A stretch of DNA of 64,000 nucleotides from Clonostachys chloroleuca (taxonomy: Eukaryota > Ascomycota > Sordariomycetes > Hypocreales > Bionectriaceae), in NCBI GenBank assembly GCA_037952775.1, contig JBANAY010000004.1, positions 8,184,001-8,248,000 of the forward strand, written 5' to 3'. The position numbers were made by a program, and so were the translations under genes. This document shows, piece after piece, positions 22,901 through 35,159 of this stretch. The notes below the pieces were generated by a model. The model saw nothing but the letters and a program-made list of their open reading frames with translations. It did not search any database and was not told the origin of the DNA. How positions within the stretch are numbered: position 1 is the stretch's first letter; each line of letters opens with the position of its first letter.

Positions 22901-24057
22901 TCCGGTATTCTCAGTACATGCCCCCGGAGAACTCTACGCAGTACCATTCTCAGCAGTCGGAGCTCACGACTGGGCAGAGCCAGCTTCCTTTCCTTGAAAG
23001 TGTGCCGCAGGATGAGTTATACATCCTGGCAACCAAGACGAATTATTTCCCACCTCACCCAGATGTCCCTTCGATTCCTGTCTATGCCTCGTTCCACGGG
23101 CTGGCCCTCTGTCTCAAGAGATGGCTGGAGAAGCATCCCGGCACCCTTGGCAATATTCCTGCTGAGGTATCCTACTGCCCTCTACTCTACAACCTCTTTT
23201 TCGCAGGGGGTCAGGAGAGGTTCCAAGAACGATACATGGAAATGGCCAAATTACTGCTCGATAATGGGTTCGACCCCAACCGAGACCGAGACTTTTTCCA
23301 CGCGCTCGTCACCCGAATATGGGATCTAAGTTTGGAAGCGGACGAGGTTGGAGACCGAATCCCGCTGTCGGCACTCTGCCAGCTGGTTGAACTGGTCCTA
23401 AGTCACGGTCAAGACCCCAACATATTCAAGAGATTCGGCGCCAGGGGCGAGACGACGGCGCTCGCGATGGCTCCTCCTGTGCTGGCATCCGAACTAATCA
23501 AGCACGGGGCGGATCCAAACTGCTACAAGACGGCCGGTGACTCGCCCCTAAGCTGGGTCATGAGGCCGGAGTATATCCTAACGTCGACGACGAGCATCGG
23601 GAGCGCGGACGAGTGGAGGTACCAAGTAATAGGGATCCTGCTCAAGGCCGGGGCTGTCATCAGACCTGATGATCGCCCGACAATGAGAATGTGGCTTGAC
23701 AAGTTTCACAATGAGGGCTACGACGTGGGGTCACTGTTAGAGATCTGTGCAGCTCGAGGTTGCCAGGTCTCCCTAAGAAACAGAGAACCACGGCAATTTG
23801 GACCTTTGCCTCCAAGAGAGACATATGCGCCACCTATATCATTTCAAGGAGGCACAGAAGACGGGCGAGGTAGGAGGGTGGAAGGGCAATATATCCCAGC
23901 TGAAAGCGGATCAGAGAGACAGTCCATGCAGCTCGCGTCCCTACAGCTGACGCCTGCTGTGGAGCGAGCGTCACTACAAGGGAGTCTAAGCGGCGAGCGA
24001 GAAGAGAAGAGGAAAGGGCTCCGTCACAAGGCCAAGAGGCTACTGCGTTGGAGATGA
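19955..24057 (+). CDS. NLR-like receptor: alpha/beta-hydrolase (lipase-like) domain, NACHT, degenerate ankyrin-like repeats
   Basis: A 1328-residue STAND/NLR-type protein. Such fungal proteins are linked to non-self recognition and cell death. Exons 19955-20298, 20358-21331 and 21389-24057; introns of 59 and 57 bases (GTATGC...CAG, GTAAGT...TAG) join in phase. Order: a leader region (1-114); a SesB/PGAP1-like hydrolase (about 115-400) with ISGLASHPFGSW, nucleophile elbow AHSLGG (Ser about 203) and a late DHSGMVKF supplying the probable His; NACHT NTPase (about 460-760) with Walker A GKPGSGKST (489-497) and Walker B VVLFFDALDEYDGH (about 675); then helical repeats with ankyrin-like LLDNGFDPN and LIKHGADPN units (about 1060-1170). 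The extreme C-terminus is strongly basic (KRKGLRHKAKRLLRWR). No amyloid-type signalling motif was seen at the N-terminus. The ligand is unknown. Confidence 0.9.
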
Positions 24058-24198
24058 CGAGGCAATGGGAGACTGCGTCTGCTTTACGTGGTTTGGAGAC
24101 GATGAGGCTCATTCGATGTATTAATTCATAATCATTACGTACTCCGTACTAACCCAGGCAGAAAGAGAAACATGAATCCTCTTCATGATGTACAACGC

Positions 24199-24699
24199 CT
24201 AAGGTTTCCCCTTGTTCGGACACGCCAGAGGCCCTAATGCTGCAAGATCCAACGGGTTTATGTGCCTAGGAGGCGGAGCTGATGGATTGGAGAACTGAGT
24301 TCCCACTGAGAATAAATCAATCGACGTCCCAACATTGTTGGTGTGAAGGGAAGATGTGTTTGTATTATGAGGTGTAGTCGGGTCGGGCGTGTGAGGAGGT
24401 AGCTTGGCTTGGATGTGTTCAAGTATTTGCATCACACTCTTCTTCTTCGCATCTTGACTCTGATGAAGCGTGAAGGGGTCTTCAGCGGCTGACTGGGATA
24501 GCCAGTGGTGAATCTGAGGAGGGGTTTTGTGGTCATGACCTGGGTGCTGGGTAAATGGTTTTCCAGACATGGCTGGGACTAGACGGCTGCTTTCAGGTGT
24601 AGCAAGTATCGGACGGAGAAACGACAAGCAAGGTGTATTTAGAATCGCAAAAGACGTCAAGAGAAGAAGAGGGCTAAATGGAGCAATGGAAGTGAGCAT
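24199..24699 (-). CDS. Small hypothetical protein
   Basis: Reverse ORF of 166 codons from ATG 24699, or 123 codons from an internal ATG at 24570. The longer form begins with a hydrophobic, Leu-rich stretch that could be a signal peptide or anchor. The shorter form starts MSGKPFTQH and is hydrophilic, rich in His, Pro, Thr and Ser, ending NPLDLAALGPLACPNKGKP. A TATAAATA box at 24730-24737 is about 30 bases from the first ATG and about 160 from the second; fungal transcription usually starts 40-120 bases after TATA, which favours the second. It lies tail to tail with the NACHT gene, 140 bases apart. I do not recognise the family. Confidence 0.5.
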   Translation of the reverse strand: MLTSIAPFSPLLLLTSFAILNTPCLSFLRPILATPESSRLVPAMSGKPFTQHPGHDHKTPPQIHHWLSQSAAEDPFTLHQSQDAKKKSVMQILEHIQAKLPPHTPDPTTPHNTNTSSLHTNNVGTSIDLFSVGTQFSNPSAPPPRHINPLDLAALGPLACPNKGKP

Positions 24700-24729
24700 A
24701 TTGTGTTTGGATTGCCAGGGCGTGGAATA

Positions 24730-24737
24730 TATTTATA
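24730..24737 (-). promoter_or_regulatory. TATA box for the small reverse gene
   Basis: TATAAATA read on the reverse strand, the best core-promoter match upstream of the 24199-24699 gene. Confidence 0.5.
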
Positions 24738-27700
24738 CAACATGGCGACAAAAGCTGTAGGTGATATCTGGGAGAAGGAAGAAGGCAGACACTGGCCAGT
24801 ACGTACTGTTGGTGGTCTCCACTGTACGGACCACCCTGGACGGTAAGTATGGTCTGGATGTGGAGATGGGCGGATGGCTTTTGGGTCCGACCGGCCAGTG
24901 GAGAAACAGTAGAAACAGCCAATCAGGGCCTCCCATGGAGTCGGCTGCATACCAAGAGGGCTGGATGAGACCAGCGGCATCGGCGGCGCAGGGCAGGAAG
25001 GCAAGGGGCCCACCTTCTCCATCAGCTTCTCGATCACACAGCCGATGCCAGGATATGTTGGACGATCGGACCTTGATCCCTGCTCCTGTTTGAAATCCGT
25101 GCTTTTTTTGCCCTTCAGCTGCATATCAAGGGGCTGATTGGCGGGGACGACGAAGCTGACAGGATGGGACCAGTTCCGCACAAGCCCTGGCCATGTGAGC
25201 ATTGGAACAGGCCGGCAAGTGCACCAGCACAGCTCGATCCTACGTACGAGCATGGCTTCATGGTTTTCCTCCTGTATTACAATTTCACATCCCTCGTGGG
25301 TCCGTACTCATGGTCTCCTCAATGCATCTGCTGGGACGAGCCTTGGTGCAGTTACGCAACACGGTTATCCGTTTCGCGGAGAGCCAGTCTGCCGCAACTC
25401 CAGATCCCTGTACCATGATGATAATTGGCTTTCAGTAACGTGGCGTAGCCAGATCGGTGACACCAATGCAAGACTGCACCAACAAAGTCGTATTTCGTAA
25501 ATCGTAGAACGGGATCAGCCCGCCAAGAGGCCCCCCCAAGAAGAGCCCTGTCCGACTGAACGAATAACAAGTCCTGGAACGGCTTCTTGAAAACAAAGTA
25601 GGGATGAAGCAGTGGTGTCGGCGGAAGATCGGGCCCGCCCAGAATATGCAGCTTGGCGCCGTGCAGGCAGGACGAATTCACACACTGTACACAGCATGAC
25701 ACCATTCCATGACCCTCGGCCTGCTCATCAATTTGCTGTCTGAAAGCGCTTACATGTATTCGAGGTGCGCCCAAATTTATCGGCTTTCCTACGCGCGATC
25801 GGGATACTGGGCGCTCTACCACTTCTCGGTAATCAATAAATTATTACAGAATAATACTGCCTACTGCCTCTCAGTATTAGTACTTGTCCCACTCATTCTA
25901 ATTGCGAGTTTCCAAAGAAGCAAACAAAGTGAGAGCTGAGATGTCCCTGACGGCATTATCAACTGAGCTACCCTATATCTTTGAAGCAATACAGTAATTG
26001 AAGAGAACTCGAAATCCCACAACTGCGACTCGCTGTTTTTGAATTATCTTTAAACAGTCTCCAAGTTCACCTTATAATCTAATTAAGGGACTCATCGAAA
26101 TCTAGAATCTATCACACGAGCCGACAATTACGACAGACTTGGTGAGCTCAACGAAGAAAATCTGAGTCTCAAATGGCGTTACCTTGATCTGCTGAAGGAG
26201 AGAGGGAAAGAAAACATAATACATAGATATAGAATGAAAAAAAAAAAAAAAAAAACCTATTCTGAACATTAAACAGGAAAAATGGAAGCATTATGTTTGA
26301 TGCTAGAACTTGAGGTGGCTATGTCGCACAACTTGTTATGATCAACGAGCTAGAACATGGCACGGGAGCTAGGTTCTGGCACATATCAAAACTCTCTTTG
26401 GGATGTATCTAACTGTATCGCTTGGTCGTAGGGGAAATATTTTTTCGCTTAACTGACTACTAGAAGGAGTATTGGATGGCTTAATTCGCCGCTTCGATGA
26501 TTGCTGAAATTTCTGTCCCGATCCAAGAAGCCGAGTGATAATGCTTTCGTTTGGTTTGGTTTACAGAGTGGGCAAATTGAAATGCCCTATGCAACTCAAT
26601 GGAATTATTGGTTGGATGCTTTACGAAAAATAGTCTGCCACCGCGTCATTTGTACATCTGCCTGAGTGGTCGCTCTGAATGTCCCTGAGGTGACTGAGTC
26701 TCAGCGCCATGAAGATATTTATAAGTGTTAATACCTCATTACCTCATAAGGGTAAAGACCTCTGAACTAGCATCACTATTATCATTACTGATCAAGACAT
26801 ATACTCATTAGGCACAGCAACCAGTGCGAGTACACTCTATTTTGCTTAAGAAGTAAAATCCACTCCGGTAGTTACATATACACTTTAGTCTCGCCCTTGG
26901 GAGGAGTTTTTCCATAACTTCGAGAGATACGGTATATGGTAATCCTGCATCAGGCCTTTTAACATCGAGGTTCAATCATTCCGCGGCTGGAAAAGGTGGA
27001 AAGGGAAAGATTTGAATCAAAATTAAAGTGCATTTTCTTGCTAAGCCTGAATTGATTGAATATCTACTGAGCTGGAGGAGATTTTGAGATCATTACCAGA
27101 TCACCCGTCAGTACACATTTTTAAGCTCCTCGCAGCGCTATGTTTTGCTTATTCTTCATCATATAGTGGCAAGAGCATAATCAACCCCCCAGTAAGATAT
27201 TCTCATCGACATTGAATGAACCACGAGGGGGAGAACCCACCCGGTCGCAGGATTGCAATATTCCACCATGTTTTTAGGGCATTATTGAAGCATGAATTAG
27301 TTAGTGCCGCCGTTTCCTAGTATCCGAAATGTTCAACATATGTGATGGGGCCCGTTGTCACTCTTGGGCAATCGGTTGTTTATGACAAGGCGATGCAATA
27401 GCGATCGCTCCCTAAACGAGAACAAGCATAGAGCGGAATAAAGCCGAAGCGTCTAATAGCATGTTGAGGAACTGAAAGGATTGTGGGTAGGATGGTATTT
27501 TCGAACTCGGGCTATGAATGTAAGTCTGAACGAACGATCTGAAGGGACGCCCCGAAAGGATAATGGGATCTTACCTACTTATACGTCTATATATTGCATT
27601 AGTTCATTTTGAAAGATTGGAAAAATATATTGATTCCGTGCTATCAAGCCCATCATTGATTAGAGAGCTAACAACTAGAGTGAACGGCTCGAGCGCACCC

Positions 27701-29965
27701 CGGAATCTTTGCTATTGTTCAAGACTTACAGGTAGCTAATTATGTATGCAAACCATATGTAATACTTGTATGTATTTGAGTATAATTGAATCACCTAGGT
27801 CAGTAACTTGGCTGTAAGTGTGTCCCGTCTTGACGCCACAGCTACTCTTATTTTTGGCGCTGCTTGTATTTCGCCCTTCTTTTATGGCAAGCCGTGATGA
27901 TAGCCGCCAGTGGCCTCGGTTGTCTACGCAGGAACCCTAGACTACTTCATCATCCACTTGGTTAAAGTACTCGAGAGCTGAACTTGTGTGCCGCTTTGCC
28001 GATGAGAAGGATGTCGGTGTCTAGACTCCCGACTCCTTGTCTTAGACTGAAGGCATCTCTTGGTGACCTCCTGCACCCCTTCTTAACCTCGCCTAGAAAA
28101 GAGGGGTAGATGGCTGTGGGATCCTTCCATGAAATCCATCAACTTTTGGATGTTCCTATGCGGGACCAGAATTAGGTAGGACGTGGTGATTTATTAGCTT
28201 CTTGCGTTGTGGGTTATGGATATATCTGTAGAACCTAGGAACGAGGCAAGTGATGAAATGATAACACCTCAGGGTCATATATGGTTCCCTCTTGCCAAAC
28301 TTGATTATGAATGGAGATAAGGAAAAGTTATATTGGGTTATTTTTGTCTTGTGTTATTCTAAAACCCAGACTGCCTATGGCTTGTTTGGTTTGGAACATG
28401 ACCAGGCTTTGGAGAAATGTTTCTGCAAGAAAGCTAGCTCTGAATACATTCCCATCAATATATTTGATGTATGAATCAGCGCTCGTCACAGAATGGTAAT
28501 GAATAACACTCCTCTCATCTGCTTCGATGGAGGTCTTCTTTGATGATATATTGACGTTTTTTGGGAAGAACAAATTTATTGAAGACTGAGAGAGAATTTT
28601 GTGGCTTTACCTCATCGAAGTATGCCGACCAACCTCGTCCATCATCCCTACCTCCTGACAATGACTAGATGCAAGCTTGTTTGCGGAGATAAGATGCTTA
28701 TTGTTAAGCATACCCTGAATAATCCCCACAGCCAAGTTCAGTCTATCCATCCACTCCTCCACGCCTGGTGTCATTGACAAGCCTTCTAACGAGCTACTGA
28801 TGCAACTATCATAGTTCTGTTTATCCTATATTTCTACATTATAGAGCGAGATTAGTTTGTTCTGCAAGGGCTGTAGGCATATGAGCCTTGATAGATATCT
28901 TCTAGCCTTTTTGGATCGTATGCCGCGGCTTTGACCGGGGAATTTCACGCTTTGTTGCTAGATGGAAATTAAATGAAGGATGAAATAGAATGAACAATTC
29001 TAGAAATCCAGGGATTAAGAGACTTGAGAGGGACTGTGTGATATAAGACGATACGCGCTCTATAAATGCGGGAATCGTATTGGTAATCGCATAAAGAATG
29101 TTAGCTCCTATCGCTAGGTCTAGAATACTGACTGGATGGGAAGCTTGCATCATCCTCGTTCTATATTATTGAATAGTTCTCTATAACAATCCTACCTGAC
29201 ATTTCTGGGCAACAATAACTTATGAAATGCCCTCGGAGCTTATCTGATCGGTGCCTAACGCTGCATCCAAGGACAAAAGAGCAGGCTTTCCATGATGCAT
29301 TTCAGTCGACTTTCCTCTTCTAGCTCAATGCGAGGCACCTTTGTCAAAGCTCATACGCCATTCTCATTTGGCAGCTCGGCTGTCGAGCACGGGCTGATCG
29401 GCACAGCCCCTGGCACCTGAGCTGGTAGGGACGGCAAGGTCCAATCATGCCGGCAATTGATATCAGTGACCTACAGCGGGGTTATTTCACCTTGGATGTA
29501 GGTAGAATCTAGAACACCATCAGTCGCCTGCTCAGGCGCTGTGTATAGCGCCCCGATGAGGCAGGTGAGCACCCTGACCCTTTGAGAGTGCTACGTAATC
29601 CCGGGGGCTCTTCTCTTACAGCGTTGCATGTCAAGCTTGATTGGAACAAGACTGGATGTCACCTAACGAGTAAAGTTGAGCAAGCAATGCACTTTTGATC
29701 AGCCGATACCTGAAGGTTCACTTGTGTTCTGAGTGAATACAACGCTATGAGATATTTGTTGCGCGAGTCTTACAAGCTGGGAGATTTGCATAAGCGAGGA
29801 AGCATTGGGGTTTCGAAAATGATGCCTTACTCGTCGTCGGACTTTCGCTGCGGGGAAAATACATACTTAAAGGGGAGCCTCGCATTGGGTTACCAGCTTT
29901 CTTTCCCCTCTCTCTTCACCCCCTCTCTCTTCTCTCTGATCATCCCTGGCTGGCAACTCCCAACC
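24738..29965. other. Gene desert of about 5 kb with faint coding remnants
   Basis: No intact gene. Contents: an A19 run at 26237-26255; a reverse ATG ORF of 83 codons at 28902-29153 with a hydrophobic centre; and just downstream on the same strand a 72-codon open stretch (28607-28825) with protein-like composition (GVEEWMDRLNLAVGIIQGML) but no start. The two may be pieces of one decayed gene. The last 250 bases, with pyrimidine-rich CCCTCTCTCTTCACCCC, are the carboxypeptidase leader. AT-rich DNA predominates from 25.8 to 28.6 kb. Confidence 0.5.
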
Positions 29966-31455
29966 ATGAAGTTTCTGTCAATTATCACGGCGTTGTTGCC
30001 ACTCGCAACCGCTAAAGTCACCTACGAGGGATGGAAAATCTTTCGCGTTGAGACTGAGGGTGCCTATGAGGCGATTGAGCCTGCCCTCACGGACATCGGT
30101 ACTCTCCTCAACATTGACAAGGGATACAGTGCTGTCACTGTAGCTGTAGCTCCGGAGAAATTTGACGCCTTTGAAGCTCTTGGTCTGACCACCACTGTTC
30201 TGACTGAGAACTTGGCTGCTGACCTCGAGGTTGAGACTCATGAGCCCTATGAAGGTCAGTATTCGAGTTTCTTTCTATTTTCATTTTCTGCATTTAGTCT
30301 ATAAAATTAAATCGATTGTTTGCAAACGGAAAACTAAACTTTTCCTTATTTCATAGCTACTGTTAAGACTGATGACTTGGAGGCTGCTGCCCTCCCATCC
30401 ATTACTTACTTTAACGCCTACCACACGCTTGCCGAACACAACCAGTTCCTTGTCGATCTCCAGGCTGCCTTCCCAAGCAACTCGGCAATTTACACCGTCG
30501 GTAACTCCTTTGAGGGTCGTGCCATCCAGGGTATTCATCTTTGGGGTACGGGCGGCTCAGGATCAAAGCCAGCGATTGTTTGGCACGGTAATGTCCATGC
30601 TCGTGAATGGATCACCGGTGTGGTATGTTTTCAATCTGGCCCCCTCCCTACTGGCCATGTTAGTTTTTGATCGTTTCATTGCTAATGAACTATAGACTGT
30701 CGAGTATTTGGCCTATAAGATCGTTGAGCAATATCTTGCTGGAGATTCTACAGTCGTTACTGCCCTTAACAACTATGACTTTTACATCACCCCTATTGTC
30801 AACCCCGACGGTATGTTAACTGGCGAATCGTACATTTGAAGATCGGGTAGCTGATAGTTCTACAGGCTTCGTCTACACAAGCACGGAACGTCTCTGGAGA
30901 AAGAACCGCCAAACACGTAGCGGCGTATCTTGCGTGGGCACCGACATCAATCGAAACTGGCCTTACCAGTGGACCGGCTCCGGCTCCTCCTCCTCCGCCT
31001 GCTCCGAGGTCTATCGCGGCGCTGCACAGGGTGATACTCCCGAGAACAAGGCCCTTCTCGCCCAGCTCGTGTCCCTCAACAACGCCCGGGGTGTTAAGTT
31101 TTACCTGGACTGGCACTCATACAGCCAGCTCGTCCTTTTGCCCTACGGTTACAGCTGCAGCGCTACCGCTCCTAACCACTCGACGCAAATGGCCGCTGCG
31201 TCAGGCGTGGCTTCCGCTATCAGGGCCGTGAACGGGCTCACATTCACGTACGGACCGACTTGCTCAACCATTTATCAGGTTAATGGTGGCAGCTTGGATT
31301 ACGTGTCGGCAGTACTGGGTGCGGACTTTTCTTGGTCGATTGAGATGAGGCCTTCGTCTTCCAGCAGCAATGGTTTCGTTATCCCGGCCTCGAATATCGT
31401 TCCCTCTGGAAACGAGCAATGGGCTGGTATGAAGTATATGTTCACCCAGCTGTAG
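29966..31455 (+). CDS. Secreted metallocarboxypeptidase A (M14A)
   Basis: A 419-residue zinc carboxypeptidase that removes C-terminal residues from peptides outside the cell. A signal peptide (MKFLSIITALLPLATA) is followed by a propeptide to about residue 110 and the catalytic domain. Zinc ligands are His177 and Glu180 (HAREW) and His307 (DWHSY); the general-base Glu is residue 383 (SWSIEMR). NPDGF and the TDINRNWPY stretch, which includes the substrate-binding Asn-Arg, are also present. Exons 29966-30254, 30357-30622, 30696-30810, 30866-31455; donors GTCAGT, GTATGT, GTATGT; all phases join. Length and layout match the MCPA proteins of dermatophytes and aspergilli. It converges on the secreted phospholipase gene. 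Confidence 0.93.
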
Positions 31456-32217
31456 AGCAGTTGAAATTGCTCATGTATATTGTTCTATGAATTTATAATT
31501 CAATGACACCAGTAAATTTCGATTGAAGTGTAGTAGGATCATTGTGGGCAGCGTATTGAGTGTTTACTTTGTTTATTACCTGACTTACTTTTTTCTTTGG
31601 CCCACCAACAATGTTACAGTTACACTCCGAATAGCGCAAATGCTCGTGGATGTGGGAGCCATCGTAGACGGCGTAGCTGACCGATTAGTGCCTGGGGATA
31701 AAGACATCTTCCTATATGAAGGCTTTGAAACGTTATGGGAAGTGCTTCATAATTCTCAGAAACAGACATGAAGATGCTATCACGGGAGGGACTGATGATT
31801 GAGGTGACGAGGATGTTAATATGTTTACTTTGGTACGTCAGGAATAATATTACAGCCAATTTTCGAACATAGGAAGGGAAGACGCAATGAACTGCGACGT
31901 ATTTTGAAATACAAGTATGGCGAATTCTGGCAATAGACTGTTCTAACACTTTGCACATGTGAGTTTTTTATCGGTAGCCAACGTACGTTCAATTTAGATT
32001 TCGAGTCCAGAATCTTCAACACTATTCTTGATTTGCATCGGCATCTAGTATTTGTATTCGTCGTAACCCGCAGTAACCAGACTGTCGTGGTGACCTGTTG
32101 TTGCCTTCGCGTACAGCCAGGTATAAATGGGCTTCGTTAGATAACAACATTAGAGAATATTCGGTCACAAAACATGTTTCCCGGCTATTCACATCTCTCA
32201 TTCACTGCATTAATATG
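31456..32217. other. Intergenic between convergent secreted-enzyme genes
   Basis: Two 3' flanks. Open frames here have no ATG-led, biased coding sequence. Nothing recognised. Confidence 0.55.
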
Positions 32218-32937
32218 CTATTGAGGGAGCTCGCCCTTTGCCTGGGCATCCTCCACAACAGCCTCGTATTGAGCAAGTTTCGTCCTGTAGATGGTCTCAA
32301 GCTCGTTGGAGCGTTTACCAGGGCTTGCATCATCGCCCCCAAATGCACGAACGGCAGCATAGTAGACCTCGGCAAGAGCATCGCAAGCAAACTTTGGTTT
32401 TTCACTTTCACACAAGTATTTCAGGCTGTAACACGTTAGAATAACAGGTCCATACTGCTGGCATGCTCAAAACAAAAACGAAACGGGGCGACGTACTCAG
32501 ATAGGAAGTTATCGTCGATTTTCTTCTTTTCACTTTCGGTGAAACGGCTCTGATCACGGTAGTTGTTATAGCCAAAGTCATGGCGATGGCAAGCAGGCTG
32601 ATGTAGAGTTCAGCCAGACAATTAACCCCCAGGGCGACCAAGCACAGTTACAGTGCTGTCAACAAAAATAGAAGCCCCCTGAAGTGGGCGGGTGGAGTTC
32701 AAGGCCAAGAATGCTTACCAGAAAGTCGAATCCGAGCGGGTTATCTGGGGACTTTGTGCAGCCGTCAGTGGTCCAGTCCAGAGAAGCCGGGTCTTTAGCT
32801 GAGTGTTTCGCTGAGAAAGCTGGCAGTGACAGGCTGAAGAGGTACTTGTCAGTGATGGCAATGTCGCTGCTGTTTGATCGCTTGGCAGGCATGCCGAAAA
32901 CACCAGCGGCAAAGGTAAGGACAGTGGAGAACTTCAT
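32218..32937 (-). CDS. Secreted fungal phospholipase A2
   Basis: A 175-residue secreted enzyme of the fungal/bacterial phospholipase A2 family (Pfam Phospholip_A2_3), releasing fatty acid from the sn-2 position of phospholipids. A signal peptide is followed by a Kex2-like AKR site at residues 18-20. Core: LDWTTDGCTKSPDNPLGF (54-70) then PACHRHDFGYNNYR with the His79-Asp80 dyad. Later CESEKPKFACDALAEVYYA supplies further Cys and the active-site helix. Exons, reverse order: 32937-32719, 32597-32497, 32425-32218. Introns are 121 and 71 bases (GTAAGC...CAG and GTACGT...CAG), joining in phase. The size fits the family (about 170-220 residues). Well supported by motif and gene structure. Confidence 0.92.
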
Positions 32938-34083
32938 TGTAGGCAGAGTGACACAGCACGGAACGAGACGGGCTGGGATGTGATAGCACGGGACACGGCG
33001 AGTGCTTGAACCGAGGGATGCCAAAGGCGAGTCGTAGGACTTAAGTACGTGGCGTGTTCGCTCTTATTCATTCCGTGATATTACCTATTCCTGGAATATT
33101 CTCCATCCACTGTCTCAGCCTGATGACTGCAACCTGAGGATGAGCTTGGGTCACATTAACCCCCTGCAAGCCTAAACTCAGACAGGAAGCTCTGCGGGTG
33201 GTGGAGATCTCTAAGCGCTGACGTTCTAATTCTTTCACCTATAGCAGAAGGGATATGTGATGGGCAATTGACCATTTAGAAGGCCGCAAGGCGCTTCGAG
33301 TATTTCTTCCTTCTTCAATGGAAGTGCCGATCACTGGGCTTGGGCTCACGCCAGCACAAGTGAAACTGGAAGACCCATGGGATAGACGTAAGAGAGTTTG
33401 AGTGGAAAGCATTACAATAGAAGATGCTAGACCCGACAACTCAATACAATGAATACGAAAGGTTGATAAAAAAAGCTTCGCTAGCCCAAGGTTGTAGTCA
33501 TGCGGGAGAAAATTCTATAAACCTTCATACCGATGAATGGGATAGACACAAAACGTCTGTTCAGTTTGCAGCCTGTGTCAGCTGTGTGAGACGTTTCAGA
33601 CCCCGACTCACTGTTACGCTCGTCTCCGCTGGAAACGGGCAAGCTGACACACCGCGGCAACCCCCGAAACAAGATAACCTACAAATAGCATCTCTATTAC
33701 CCTTCTGTTCATCTTCTGCAACTACGTTGACGGCACGGCTAGCTGTGCGGCAAAAAAAATTATTATTGCGCCTGGCCTCCTTCGCTTAGGGAATGGCGCG
33801 AGCTAGCAGTTACTCTTTATTTCGTGAACTCATCGCCAGACCTAGAGTGGTCATAGCGCCAAGGGGGCTTAACATTGGCTCTGGTAATGCCCAAATACGA
33901 TGGAAGAACTCCTTATTTCTCTTCTCTGTTGCCGAGGCAAGCTAGCTTTTATCGGCGAGTACCTCATACAGGAGTTCAAACAGGCATACGCGGTATTACA
34001 ATTCGAGGAGATGAGCCTATTCTATTCTACATTTCGCAAATTGAGGAAGGTATCTTGGTGTTGTTACATGTCGTCATACAAGC
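32938..34083. other. Intergenic, contains one copy of a dispersed repeat
   Basis: Upstream of the phospholipase gene and downstream of the carrier gene. Apart from the repeat copy at 33421-33506 no feature is recognised; the open frames at 33424-33789 and 33875-34166 lack coding character. Confidence 0.5.
33421..33506 (+). repeat. Dispersed repeat, copy A
   Basis: Shares a 29-base core (33432-33460) with 45521-45549 at 28 of 29 positions and weaker similarity across about 85 bases, ending with a shared TGTAGTCAT word. Copy B lies upstream of a tRNA-Cys gene. Confidence 0.65.
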
Positions 34084-35159
34084 TCATAAAATCCGGTCGT
34101 GATCCACCATATTGTTGCTGTCAGTCTCATCGTATTCCCCATCCGATCCCCGCAGAACTCGTCTGAAATAAAGCTTGCTCCCTTCATAGCAGCCAATGTA
34201 CATGGCGCCTCCAATCGTTGCCGTCACGAACGTCAGAACGGCTCCTCTGAACAGACCTCGCAGGCCATCCACTCGCAATGTTTCCCTGGCGACACTCAAG
34301 ACGTTGATACTTGACGGAGTCTGCCACACCCTCGGTGCCTCCAGATTCTTTGTGCTCGGTGCTGCAGAAGCACTGTCTCCACTGACTGACAGCCGCATCC
34401 TGGTCTTGATCACATCAATAGGCACTAGAAGGGCAGATGTGCATCCCGCCGCCACGCCTGCGCTCATCGCCGCGACCTTGACCTGCCCTTTGATGCTGCT
34501 TGCCGCCTCTGGGTCCTTCTCGTGCAGTCTCTCTAGCCATGTCGATTTCAGATACTCGTAGGTACCCATCGTTATGCACGTGCCAGGTAGATGTGCTGCC
34601 ACCATCATCGAATACCCCGTCCACAGCTTTGTCGGGTGTGCAGCGAAGCGCTTCATCACAGTCATGGTATGGCCCCCAAGCGCAGATGGCTTCTCTCTTG
34701 ACAGCCCAGCCGTGGAAACCTGAGCATTCTGCTTGAGCACCTCGGCGGGGTTCATTATCGCACACGACACGATCTCCCCAACTGCGCTGCTGGCGACGTG
34801 GACCAGAGGCTGCGGCACATCGCGAAGATGGCCAGCTCTATGCGCCCACTCGAACCCGGCTTTTAGCTGCTCGTAGACGACCCAGAAGGCAGCCGACGCA
34901 GGAATCCCGGTGATGAGCGTCGGCCCAAAGCCCTGGTAGAGCCCACGAAAGAGGACATTACCCGTCTTGTATTGTAGCGCATACGTCGGGGACTGCATGC
35001 GGGTGATTAGGGTGTCGATGGGATGCGTGACCACATCAACACTCAGCGCCGCGAGAGCCGAAGCCTGTCAATATGATTAGATTGCTGGTCCTTCTAAGGA
35101 CACGACTGTTGGCAACATACGGGCCAGACTTCTATCCCAGGGCCGGATGTCGACGACAT
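34084..35159 (-). CDS. Mitochondrial carrier family protein
   Basis: A 339-residue inner-membrane solute carrier with three repeats. Carrier signatures: VTHPIDTLITR (first repeat), MNPAEVLKQ (second) and VPIDVIKTRMR (third). Each repeat carries two helices and a Gly-rich follow-up (FRGLYQGFGPTLITG, LWTGYSMMVAAHLPG, FRGAVLTFVTATIGG). Exon 1 is tiny, 35159-35121 (13 codons, MSSTSGPGIEVWP), joined through a 56-base intron (GTATGT...CAG) to 35064-34084 in phase 0. The overall pattern is close to S-adenosylmethionine-type carriers, but I cannot confirm the substrate without contact-point alignment. Ends with an acidic tail. It has no close functional link to its neighbours. Confidence 0.88.

Noticed and set aside
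25352..25822. 156-codon reverse ORF
   Set aside because: No protein-like pattern or family motif, and it overlaps other equally long frames. Treated as non-coding.
26237..26255. A19 run considered as a retroposon poly-A tail
   Set aside because: No target-site duplication or upstream element frame could be recognised beside it.
33728..33760. Possible tRNA D-arm remnant (GGCACGGCTAGCTGTGC) downstream of repeat copy A
   Set aside because: No acceptor, anticodon or T arm can be folded around it.
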